Positions 42,485-54,400 of a stretch of 64,000 nt of DNA are shown piece by piece (the stretch's first letter is position 1; each line of letters starts with the position of its first letter). This DNA is from Geotrypetes seraphini. Lineage: Eukaryota; Chordata; Amphibia; Gymnophiona; Dermophiidae. The notes below the pieces were generated by a model that was given only the letters and a program-made list of their open reading frames with translations, was not told where the DNA came from and did no database searches. A program made the position numbers and the translations under genes. Location of the stretch: assembly GCF_902459505.1 (NCBI RefSeq), contig NC_047095.1:117491380-117555379 (forward strand). Direction: 5' to 3'.

Positions 42485-43830
42485 CTACTACTACTTATCA
42501 TTTCTATAGCACTGCCAGACGTTTGCAGCACTATACATTATATTAACCATGTAAGAGACATTCCCTGCTCAACAGTGCTTACAATCTAATCAGAAAGACA
42601 AGCAGGGAATTACAGAGGGAGTGACAAAATAGACATGGGTACATTGTAGGTGGGTCAGAGCTAGGAGATAAAAGCAGCCTCGAAAAAGTGGGCTTATAGT
42701 CTGGATTTGAACACTTCCAGAGATGGAGCTTGATGTATCAACTTGGGCAATCTGTTCCAGGCATACGATGCAGCAAGATAGAAGGGACAAAGTCTGGAGT
42801 TAGCAGTAGAGGTGAAGGGTATAGCTAAGAGAGACTTATCCAACGACCGGGAGGAATAGAGAGAAAGATACCGAGGAGCTGCAGAACTAACGCCCTTGTA
42901 GGTCAATAAGAGGAATTTGAGCTATATGCTGAAGTGAATAGGGAGCCAATGGAGTGAACTGAGGAGAGGGGTGATGTGAGCATAGCGAAGTCATGCAGCG
43001 GAATTTTGAACCGATTGAAGGGAAGAGAGATGGTTTGGCAGAAGACCTGTAAGAAGCAAATTGCAGTAATCTAGGTGAGAGGTGATGAGCATGTGGATAG
43101 GGGTTTTGGTAGTGTGATCAGACAGGAAAGGTCAGATTTTAGCGATATTAGAGAGAAAGAAATGACAAGCTTTAGCAATCTGTTGGATTTGTGCAGAGAA
43201 GGAGAGAGATGAGTCAAAGATAATTCTGAGGATGTGAGCTGATGAGATCGGGATGATAAGAGTGTTGTCCACTGGAATACAGAATGGAGTAAGAGGAAAT
43301 GTAGGTTTAGGAGGAAAGATAAGAAGCTCAGTCTTGGCTATGTTTAGTTTTAAATGGTGCTGAAATATTCAGGCAGTAATGTCGGATAGGCAGGCTGAGA
43401 CTCGGGGCCTCAATTTCTGTAGAAACGTCAGGTGTAGAGATGTAAATCCGTGAGTTCTCAGCGTAGAGGTGATACTGAAAACCATGGGATGAGATCAGAA
43501 CGCCAAGGGAATAAGTGTAAATGGAAAAATGAAGAAAAGAAGAGGTCCCAATGCAGAGCCCTGGGGTACACTGACTGATAGCGGGATAGCGGTGGAGGAG
43601 GATTCACCAGAGCATACACTCAAAGTGCAATGGAAAAGATAAGAAGAAAACCAAGAAATAACAGAGCCCCGAAACCCAAGCAAGGAAAGCATATCGACAC
43701 GTGATCAACAGTGTCAGAAGCAGCAGAGAGATCAAGGAGGATGAGGACAGAATAGAGGCCTTGAGATCTGACCAGGAGCAGGTCATTGGAGACTTTAGCA
43801 AGGGCGGTTTCCATAGAGTGAAGTTGTTAC
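42485..43830 (-). mobile_element. L2 LINE, reverse-transcriptase domain to 3' end
   Basis: On the - strand: [70 protein letters not shown] (the catalytic YADD segment is decayed), then APRYLSLYSSRSLDKSLLAI and SYAWNRLPKLIHQAPSLEVF. The 3' end 'gtgctatagaaatgataagtagtagtaac' lies at 42485. Broken by several frame changes. Confidence 0.92.
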
Positions 43831-45799
43831 CTAAATTAGAAGAAAATACAAATGCAACAATTAGGACATTTAGTCCTATTAGTATAACAGCGTTGCACAT
43901 TAGCTTAAATATTTCTATGAAGACTGTTTATTCTCAGTGTCTTTCAAAATAGTTCTAGCAGTAGTGGATCCTAAAAAACATAATCTTTATTCTGAAAAAG
44001 AAAACCAATATGGTTCTCCAAACTAATGGCAGAGAAAATAAAGGCAAAAGAGTTGGTGTTTGTGAAATATTTAAAAAAAACCCAAGAAGAGGAGTACAGA
44101 AAGGACTACCAGGTGAAACTGAAAGAAGCCAAAAGAGAGATTTGGCTGGCAAAAGCACAAGCGGAAGAGCAAATGGCTAGGAAGTTGAAAAATGGAATTG
44201 CGGAACTAAAAGATGTTATGAACCAATATGTGGAGAACGATGAGAAGAAAGCAAACATGTTAAACAAATACTTCTGTGTTCAGGGAAGAAAATCCTGGAG
44301 AAGGACTGAGATTGTCTAGCAAAGTTACACACAAGAATAGAGTAGATACTGCTCCATTCACGGAAGAAAGTGTTTATGAACAAATTTAAAAATTGAAGGT
44401 GGGCAAAGCAATGGGAGCGGATGGGATCCCAGGATATTGAAGGAGCTCAGAGAGATTCTGGCGGGTCCTATTAAAGTTTTGTTCAACAAATCTTTGGAGA
44501 CAGGAGTGGTTCCTAGGGATTGGAGAAGAGTGGATCTGGTCCCTATTCACAAAAATGGTCGCAGAGATGAAGCGGGAAACTACAGGCCAGTAAGCCTCGC
44601 TTCAGTTATTGGAAAAATAATGGAAGCGGTGCTGAAAAAAAGATAGTGAAATTCCTAGAATCTAATGGGTTACAGGATCCGAGGTAACATGGTTTTACTA
44701 AAGGTAAATTGTGCCAAATGCATCTGATTGAATTTTTTGATTGAGTACATATTCTATATGTAATTTACTTAGATTTAAGCAACGTCTTTAATACTGTTCC
44801 TCATAGGAGGCTCTTGAACAAACTTGACAGGCTGAAGTTAGGACCCAAAGTGGTGAACTGGATTAGAAATTAGTTGACGGACAGATGCCAAAGGGTGGTG
44901 GTTAATGGAATTCGCTCGGAAGAAAGAAGGGTGAGTAGTGGAGTCCATTAAGGATCGGAGCTGGGGCTGATCCTGTTCAATATGTTTGTGAGTGACATTG
45001 CTGAGGGGTTAGAAGTAAAAGTTTGCCTTTTTGCGGATGATACCAAGATTTGTAACAGAGTAGACACGGAGGAGGGAATGTAAAACATGAAAAAGGATCT
45101 GCAAAAGTTAGAAGAATGGTCTAATATCTGGCAACTAAAATTCAATGCAAAGAAGTTCAGTGTAATGCATTTGGGGATTAGAAATCAGAAGGCGCCATAT
45201 GTGCTGGGAGGTGAGAAGCTGATATGCATGGATGGGGAGAGGGACCTTGGGGTGATAGTGTCCGAAGATCTAAAGGCAAAGAAAAGTGTGACAAGGCGGT
45301 GGCTGTTGCCAGAAGGATGCTGGGCTGTATAGAGAGAAGCATGACCAGTAGAAGAAAGAAAGTATTGATGCCCATGTACAGGTAGTTGGTGAGGCCCCAC
45401 TTGGAGTATTGTGTTCAGTTTTGGAGACCGTATCTGGCAAAGGACATAAGAAGACTTGAAGTGGTCCAGAGAAAGGCGACGAAAATGGTAGGAGATTTGT
45501 ACCAAAAAGACGTATGAGGAGAGACTGGAAGCCCTGAATATGTATACCCTAGAAGACAGGAGGGACAGGGGAGATATGACTCAAATGTTCAAATACTTGA
45601 AAGATATTAACATAGAACAAAACCTTTTCCAGAGAAAAGAAAATGGTAAAACCAGAGGTTGAGGGGTGCAAGGCTTAAGAATAATATTAGGAAATTCTTT
45701 AAGGAGAGGGTTGATGCCTGGAATGCCCTCTCGAGGGAGGTGGTGGAGCGGAAAACAGTGACAGAGTTCAAAACAGCATGGCATGAATACAGAAAACAT

Positions 45800-45970
45800 A
45801 AGAATAGCCTTACTGGGTCAGACCAATGGTCTATCAAGCCCAGTACCCGTTCTCACGGTGGCCAATCCAGGTCACTAGTACCTGGCCAAAACCCAAGATA
45901 GCAATATTCCATGCTACCAATACAGGGCAAGCAGTGGCTTCCCCCATGTCTTTCTTAATAACAGACTATG
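45800..45970 (-). mobile_element. CR1 3' end nested in the CR1
   Basis: 'aagaatagccttactgggtcagaccaatggtctatcaagcccagtacccg…gcagtggcttcccccatgtctttcttaataaca' in reverse orientation, inserted just past AWHEYRK. Confidence 0.85.
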
Positions 45971-46257
45971 AACTCTAATCAGAAAATAATGGGTATTTAT
46001 TGAAGAACTGAGGCCAGTACTGGGAAGACTTGTACTGTCTGTGTCCTGTATATGAACATTCAGTTGAGGATGGGCTGGGGAGGGGTTCGACAGCTGAAAT
46101 GGGTTAGATGGACTGGAGTGAGCTTTGACAATGACTCCAGTAGATAGAACCTATGTGCAGTACTGGGCAGAGCTCTGGGTTTCGGGTCCAGAAATATCTA
46201 AGAAAAAGGAGAATTTAATTTAAATCATGAATTTATGTATGGTTGGGTAGGCTGGAT

Positions 46258-46735
46258 GGAAGCAAGAGTACTTTTCAAATTTGCTTGTATTTGCTATAAG
46301 ATGTTATTTGGATTAGTTCCGCTATATCTCCTCTCTCATTTTGAATGGTACTGTTCGACTAGTCCTACTCGACGTACTGGTTTATTTACTTTTCCTAATT
46401 CCAAAAATTGCCGTTATAAAAAATATTTTGATCGATCTTTGGCTTATCAAGCAAGTAAAGTTCAAGTATGGTTAGATGACCTGATTCAACAATCTGCATC
46501 TCATTACACCTTTAGAAAATTGGTTAAGACCTACACCTGTTCAAAAAATTCATTACTTGATAGATGACTATGTCATAGTTTCTTATTGTATTTGTAACTA
46601 TTGAAATATTGTACTGCTTTTCTGTGTGCTTTGTATCATCACTGGAATGTCCAGTTCAATTATTCTGTGAACCGCCTAGAACTTTTTGGGTGTTGGCGGT
46701 ATAGAAAAATAAAGTTATTATTATTATTATTTTGG
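46258..46735 (+). mobile_element. L2 3' end nested in the CR1 3' UTR
   Basis: FKFACICYKMLFGLVPLYLL, FPNSKNCRYKKYFDRSLAYQ and FRKLVKTYT, then 'gtgaaccgcctagaactttttgggtgttggcggtatagaaaaataaag' and (TTA)n. The CR1 3' UTR text continues on both sides. Confidence 0.9.
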
Positions 46736-46789
46736 TCTTTATCTGCCGTCATTTACTATGTTACTAAGATACTGAGCTTGATGGACCTT

Positions 46790-47285
46790 CGGTGACTACA
46801 ACTAGTGCAAAATACAGCGATCAGAGTGATCTTCGGGTTGAAGAAGCTTGACCATGTTACACCTTCCTACCGACTTCTGCATTGGCTGCCGATGGAGGCA
46901 CGTGTGACGTTCAAGTTTGGTTGTTTCTGTTTTAAGGTACTATTCGGTTTAGCCCCTAAATACATAACTGACCTTTTCTCTTTCTCAGCCAACCGACATA
47001 AGAGAAGCTCGCACTTGAATTTTGTTTCCCCTCCGGTTAGAGGATGTCAATTTAAAAGACATCATCAACATCTCCTCTCACATCAGGCAGCATTATAGGG
47101 TAAAGATCTAGAACAATTGCTTACGTCTACTACTTATGGGGAATTTAGGAAACACCTAAAAACATATCTGTTCCTAAAGTATTTAGGCAACTAACCTGCA
47201 CAATCTCAATCTGTAACATCTTTTAATTGTTGTAAACCGCATAGAACTTCACGGTCCTGCGGTATATATACTGTTATTATTATCA
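46790..47285 (+). mobile_element. L2 LINE 3' part
   Basis: LVQNTAIRVIFGLKKLDHVT, LLHWLPMEARVTFKFGCFCF, SHLNFVSPPVRGCQF; tail 'gtaaaccgcatagaacttcacggtcctgcggtatatata' and (TTA)n. Confidence 0.9.
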
Positions 47286-47394
47286 TTATTATCCCAGTAT
47301 AGCAGGATAGATACAAATGTGGTAAAACCAAATGGGAACATAGAGTAACTAGAGATTGAATAGGGTCTCTAACTAGCTAGAAGCCACAGAGTTC

Positions 47395-47770
47395 AGTTCA
47401 GTTTATTTGATATACCACAAATATAACCATTGTAAAATCTAAGTGGGTTATAAAATGAACTAAAACATAAAATTAAAATAGTACAAGAACATACAGAGGC
47501 TGAAGATAAACGGGAGAGGAGAGTGTGTTTTAAGGTTCTTATTTTCTAACTCTGATTAATTATTGTCCAACTTCTTTTGTAAACCGCATAGAAATTCACG
47601 GTCCTGTGGCACTTGAAAATAAGTTGTAATGTGATGTGATAGGGTGAGGGTAATGAATTTGACATACCACCTTTCTGTGGATAAATTCAAAGTGGTTTAC
47701 ATATATATTATATGCAGGTACTTTTTTCTGGCCCTAGTAGGTTCGCAATCTATGCTCTTAGTTGACTATT
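47395..47770. mobile_element. Run of short LINE/SINE tails
   Basis: 47395-47500 reversed L2 tail ('cagtttatttgatatacca…ctaagtgggttataaa'); 47520-47640 L2 tail in + ('tgtaaaccgcatagaaattcacggtcctgtggcact'); 47645-47770 SINE-like ('acataccacctttctgtgg…tggccctagtaggttcgcaatct'). Confidence 0.6.
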
Positions 47771-48340
47771 ACATATTTTGCGGGTTGGGGGAACAAATTT
47801 GTAATCTGTGAGAGGCGCTCTTGTAATCAGGGACATTTCCTCAGGAGGAAAGTTGATTTGCAGGGCTTTTGCATATCCTGAAATCGTTTCAGGCCTTATC
47901 CAAAGGCACGGTTTTACGTGAGGTTTTTAATCTCACGCCCGGGGGTCCCCTCTGCAGATCCTATGGTGTCAGAAGGATAAAGAGGGGAGCAGTAATAGGA
48001 GAGTTTGCTTTCCATAGCCCACCCCCTTCTCTGGAGACAAAAAAAAATGGTAGAGGCTCCAGTTGTGATGGCATCACAACCTTAACATGAGGAAACAGGG
48101 TGTGAACACAGATAGAGAGATCTGAGGCATGACTCAGTCTGCTATCAAGATTAATATTCAATATTTGTTGATATAGCTCTCCCCTGCACATGAGTGTATC
48201 TTTTGCAAAGATTTGAAAACAATCTATTTCTTATTTCTCAATCCCATACTTTGAGCCTGAGACACTGCTGCAGCACCCAGGCCATTCCTAGTCTATGAGG
48301 GATAATTACAGCCTGTAGCATGACCTCCTTGCTCAGGAAC

Positions 48341-48348
48341 TATATATA
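48341..48348 (+). promoter_or_regulatory. TATA box of mucin-like gene 3
   Basis: TATATATA 97 bp before the ATG. The ~200 bp upstream ('gcaaagatttgaaaacaatctatttcttatttctcaatccca', 'tctatgagggataatt') align with copies 1 and 2. Confidence 0.8.
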
Positions 48349-48437
48349 CTCCTGTTTCATGCTCTAGGACAGCACACGCCACCTTTGACTTTCTGTCGAC
48401 TTGGCCTCCAGCGTCCGTTGGTACCTACGTTTTGGAA

Positions 48438-51400
48438 ATGGCTCTTGGATTTGCTGCTCCCAAGTTGGCTCTTGGGTTTCTGATGCTGATTCTGGCTCTG
48501 AGCTACCATACAGCAGGTGAGAGAGGAGGAGGAGAGGGAATGGGGTATACAAAGGGCCGAGGGCCATTTAGGGGCCGAAGGCAAGTTTAAGTTGGTTCAA
48601 GATTCTGTATTTGATTCATAGTTCGGAGGGCATCAGTTTTGCTTTTGTGTGCTGTTTTGTTAGAAGGGATGGCCTTGAGGCTATGATTCAGACCTGCTTT
48701 TGGAACCGTGTGTACCAGTCCATAGATCTGCCACTAATTTTCTCTGTCTTACCATAGGGAAAGTTGCTTTATCTATTCATGCCCTGTCAGTGATTCTGTG
48801 TGTGACTGCAGGACAAGTAACTTCATTTCCATGTGTCTTAGCCTTCCTTCCTTACACTTGGCTAATAATCACTAGTTTGGGAGTTGTTCAACAGTCCAGA
48901 TGTTACAAACATTTTGATGACTTTTCCACCCTAGAAGTGGCTGTAAGCAAGCAAGCTTGTTTCTGAAGTATAAAGTCTAAAATGTTTTTGTTGAAAGGAC
49001 TTGTTATGCTTGGCATAGGAAAGGCTTTGAGGGGAGTTTCGCTAGGGCATCTAAGGCCGACTTGCAAAATGTCCAAAGTTGGGGGGTGGGGGGGGGCGCG
49101 GAGAAACAGCCATTTTCAAAACTGACAAAGTCACTAGACATATATTTTTTAAATCGCCTACTTAGAAATCTTGGCCGCCAAAACATCTAGACCGGCAGAA
49201 CATCTAACTTTATTCGCCATTTTCAACCACAAAAATGTCCAAATGGACACCATTGAGATGTGGGAGGGTCCCGCATTTTAATGGATTGGCCACACAGACA
49301 TACCAACAGAGCAGTGGGGCACCTTAGAGAACACTGCTGTGGACTTCACATAAGGGTGCCAGATGTACATCTCACCATAACCCCCTTATAATTTAAGCTG
49401 AGCCCTCAAAACGCCACCAAAACTTACTATACCCACCTATTTACCATCCTAATAGTTTCCAAGTTTATTAGTTATTTATATACTGCCTATCAACGGAGGT
49501 TGTCTAGGTGGTTTTTACATTCAGGTACTCAAGCCCTTATGGCTGCAAGTGGCACCTATATGGCAGTATATTTTGGTGAGCTCCAATTTTCCACCATAAA
49601 TGTGGTTGGAGTGGCTTATGGGTCTGGCTCCTCCTCTCTATGGTTCATTAGCCCATCCACTAAGCTACTTAAGGCACCTGTATAATGCTCCACTAGGCTT
49701 TTCCATACTAAATACTGCTGTTCTAGATACAGTCATGCACTGTTTGATTTAGAAATTTGGCGAGTTGGATAGGGTCAATGACCACTGGGGGAGTGTAGGG
49801 GGGTCATGACTTAATCCCTCCAGTGGTCAGTTTGGGCCCCTTTTTGACACTTAGACACTTGTAAAACAGGTCTAGCCGAAAACATCTAAGTTCCTTCCAA
49901 GACGTCTTGTAAAAGGTTTGATTATTGCTGCAAGACATCCAAGTCTAAGCCGCCCCAAAGCCCGCCCATAACATACCTCTTACATGCCCCTTTTTAGATT
50001 TAGACGCTCTGGAGGACGAACGCCCTTCAAGCCGTCCAAATATCTAGTTTCAAAAATTGGTACTTGGAAGTTTTGGTGAGAAAAACTTCCAAGTGCTAAC
50101 TTAGGCGTTTTGGGGGATATTTTTAATGTTTTAATTATGCCCCTGAATGTGCCTGCTGTTTATGCTTATGTTTATTGAAAGCTTCTATACCGCTACGAAT
50201 GAGTGGATAGTCAATTCAGAGCGGTCCACCTAAGCTTTTATAACAGTATTACAATACCTGAGCTTCAGGAATGGTGTTACTATACTTGAGGTGCAATTAT
50301 GAGCTCCTATACTGATGTTACAATACCAGAGCTACAGTAATGATGTTACAGTACCTGAGTAAATGGTGTTACAATATATGCCCTTTGGTAATGATGTTAC
50401 TATACATGAACTCTAATTTATGATCTCATATAATGGTGTTACTATAGATGAGCTTTGGTAATGATGTTACAAAACATGAGCTTTGGTAATGGTGTTACAA
50501 TACATGAGCTAAGATTTAGGAGCTTTTCCATTATCTTTGTATTATTTATCATATACTTTAGTTAAGCTGTGGAATGCGTTGCCAGAGGATGTGGTAAGAG
50601 CGGTTAAAGTAGCTGGTTTTAAAAACGGTTTGGATAATTTCCTAGAGGAAAAGTCCTTAGTCTGCTATTGAGACAGAAATGGGAGAGGGCCACTGCTTGC
50701 CCTGGCTTAGTAGCATGGAATGTTTCTACTCTTTGGGTTTTTGCTAGGTACTTGTGACCTGGATTGGACACTGTGAAGACGGGATACAGGGCTAGATGAC
50801 CCAGGGAAGCTGTTCTTGTATTCTGGATCTGTATGGCAAGTTGTAAGTGACTGGCTGTCAGCTGGTAAGACCAGAGGCCACATTGGTCAGTTAACAGTCA
50901 CTGTGATACTGGTGCTAGCTTGGGTTATTGTAGGACCTTATGGTTGGAATAAAGAGGGGGACTGATGCTTCATGTAAACTGAAGAGCCTGGAACAAGCAG
51001 CGGATTTCCCCAAGTCCATCTTTTTTCAGGAAGTTATCCAAACTTTTTTTTTAAACTCTGTTAAGCTAACTGCTTTTACCACGTTCTCTGGTAAAGAAGT
51101 CCAGAGTTTAATTACACGTTGAGTGAAGAAATATGTTCTTCTGTTTGTTTTAAAATCTACTACTTAGTAGCTTCATTACATGCCCCCTAGTCCTAGTATT
51201 TTTGGAAAGAGTAAACAAGTGACTCACATCTGTCCGCTGTACTCCGCTCAGCATTTTATAGACCTCTATCATATCTCCCTTGTGCTGTCTCTTCTCCAGA
51301 CTGAAGAGGCCTAGCCACTTCAGCCATTCCTCATAGGGAAGTCGTCCCATCCCTTTTATCCTTTTTGTTGCCTTTCTCTGTACCTTTTCTAATTCTGCTT

Positions 51401-54400
51401 TATCTTTTTTGAGATGCGGAGGCCAGAATTGCACACAGCATTCGAGGTGCAGCTGCACCATGGAGTTGAAATAAGGGAATTATAGCTTTCTCGCTTTTGT
51501 TTTCCATTCCTTCCCAGCCTTGGAGATCCTGGAATAACACCACTGGTGGCTAAAATAACACTCATCGCCACCAGCTGAAATTGACCCCCATCATTTTTAA
51601 GCTCCCAACTCAAGTTGAATTTTCCACTGAAAATTTAGCAGGCAAAATACAGGCTGTAGTGAGCAGTGGTTTTCTTTTATTGTTATATGCTGCCTGCCAA
51701 GCAGGGCTAGCTTAACCTATGGACCATGTGAATCTCTGATCAAGGACGCCAGCGCTAAAGGGCACCAAATGCTCAGGGCCATGACCTCACTAGCTCATAA
51801 GTTGAGCTACCCTGCGGCTTCCCTCCTTTCTCCTCCTCCCTCTTCTGATGCTTCTGCACTGTCCCGGCAGGATAAGCCTTCATAGGTCAGAAGTGAAGCA
51901 CTTTCCTCCTCTGATGCTACCGCTTGACACTGATGCTGGCCTATGAAGCCACATCCTGCTGGGACAGGGCAGCAGTGTCAGAGGAAGGAGGAGGTATAGA
52001 CCAGGAGTGGGGCGTGGACTGAGGGGCGGGGCATGGGCCAGGGGCTCTGCTGCCAAGGGCTGAATTAAGTGGTACAAAAGGAAATGTGAACGGACAATGA
52101 ACACTCCACTGAAGATCACTGATGTAAAACCAACTTGTTTATTTCAGAAAAGGACACAAGCAGAAGCTGTGTTTCGGCATCTGAGGAACGCCTGCATCAG
52201 GGGGTCACTAAACATAAAAACATAAAACATATTAAATCACATCATATAAAAAGTACAAAATTTTTTATAAGCCATATAAATACAACGAATGATAAATATG
52301 TCAAAGATATGTATACATGACAAACAAAATATATGATAATGTATATGCAAATTCATAAACCTTTGGCATATACGTTCACAGATGACAGGTCTGGGATAAA
52401 ACAAAGCTGTGTAGTAAAAATCTGGAAATAGGACCATCAAAATACCATATTTCATCAGGAGAAAAACTCTAAAAAACTACAGCATAACATAATATTTACA
52501 TAAGGCAATAAAAGAGCGCAAAACATGTAGCTGCGTGAACAAATTTCAAAAGCTATTTGATTGAAAGAACAAGTTTTGTAACAAGCTAGCAACCATACAG
52601 GATGTTAATGCAGAAAGTCTCAAGTGTAAGACTACAAGGGCTGAATTAAACCATAGATTCAATGCCGAGCCTAACATGGGCATCACCACCAGAGTCTTTC
52701 ATAAGGTGATGTAATATACATATGTGGGCAGCATTATACTTGTAACTTATGAGGAAAGGCTAAAGCGGCTGGGGCTCTTCAGCTTGGAGAAGACACAGCT
52801 CAGGGGTGATATGATAGAGGTCTATAAAATAATGAGTGGAGTGGAAAGGGTAGATATGAGTCGCTCGTTCACTCTTTCCAAAAATACTAGGACTAGGGGG
52901 GCATGCGCTGAAGCTACTAAGTAGTACATTTAAACCAAACTGGAGAAAATATTTCTTCACACAATGTGTAATTGAACTCTGGAATTTGTTGCCAGAGAAT
53001 GTGCTGATATCAATTAGCTTAGCGGCGTTTAAGAAAGGTTTGGATAATTTCCGAAAAGAGAGGTCCATAAGCCATTATTGAGATGCCTTGGGGAAATCCA
53101 CTGCTTATTCCTAGGATAAGCAACATAAAATCTGTTTTACTACTTGGGATCTAGCTAGGGACTTGGGACCTGGAATGGCCATGGTTGGAAACAAGATACT
53201 GGGCTTGATGGACCTTTTGTCTGTCCCAGTATGGCAACTCTTATGTTCTTATGTGAGCCAAGTAGAGGATAATCAAGCCATTGTGATATCACTGGAGGTT
53301 GGCTCTTAGGCATTGGTGGAATGAGACAGGATGACATCACAATCTCAGCTCTGGAATGTTGCTACTCTTTGGGGTTCTGCCGGGTACTTGGGACCTGGGT
53401 TGGCCACTATTAGAAACAGGATGCTGGGCTTGATGGACCTTTGGTCTGTCCCAGTATGGCAGCTCTTATGTTCTTATGTGAGCCAAGTATAGGATAATCA
53501 AGCCATTATGACATCACTGATGAGGGTGGCTCTTAGGCATTGGTGGAATGAGACAGGATGACATCACAATCTCAGCTCTGGAATGTTGCTACTCTTTGAG
53601 GTTCTGCCAGGTACTTGGGACCTGGGTTGGCCACTGTTAGAAACAGGATGCTGGGCTTGATGGACCTTCGGTCTGTCCCAGTAAGCAGCTCTTATGTTCT
53701 TATGTGAGCCATGTACAGTATAGGATAATCAAGCCATTGTGATATCACTGGAGGTTGGCTCTTAGGCATTGGTGGAATAGGGCATTATGACATCACAATC
53801 TCAGCTCAGGAATGTTGCTACTCTTTGGGGTTCTGCCAGGTACTTGGGACCTGGGTTGGCCACTGTTAGAAACAGGATGCTGGGCTTGATGGACCTTTGG
53901 TTTGTCCCAGTATGGAAATTCTTATGTTCTTATGTAACTATGATCTAACTGTATTAGTACCTGTACTAGCAAACCAATGTCCAAGTCAATCTGTCCATTG
54001 ACCCAACCTCTTGTAATGTAATCCGACCTTGAACTGAATCGGTAAGGGCGGATTAGAAAACCTGATTAACATAACGCATTTTCCCTATCTGTCCTGGTGG
54101 GCTCACAATCTAGCTTTCTCAGGTGCTGTAAGTTATCTGGCTATCTGCTAATATTTAGCACCAGCGCCTACCACAGCAGTCAGAGCTGATATAAATGAAT
54201 AAAAAATAATAAATATTAGGAGGCATTACAGTTTAGTGCTGTTGAATATGGGTGGTTGGGCCACAACAGGGCTTTTTAACTAGGCAGGAGTCTCTCCTAT
54301 CCGGTTAAAGAGGGCCGAATATTGACCCCTCGGGCTCCAAAATTTGGCCCAAAATAGGTCACAATTTTAAACGATTTAGGAGCCCTAATGTTTTTTTAAT

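Larger units (their letters stand above)
44020..46800 (+). mobile_element. CR1 LINE ORF2 and 3' end, with two nested insertions
   Basis: Linker and RT: AKAQAEEQMARKLKN, KANMLNKYFC, LFNKSLETGVVPRDWRRVDL, NYRPVSLASVIGKIMEAVL, then decayed FLDLS(N)VF and [78 protein letters not shown]. Its 3' UTR (45965-46260, 46735-46775) is interrupted by a reverse CR1 end (45800-45970) and an L2 (46258-46735). At least five frame breaks. Confidence 0.92.
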
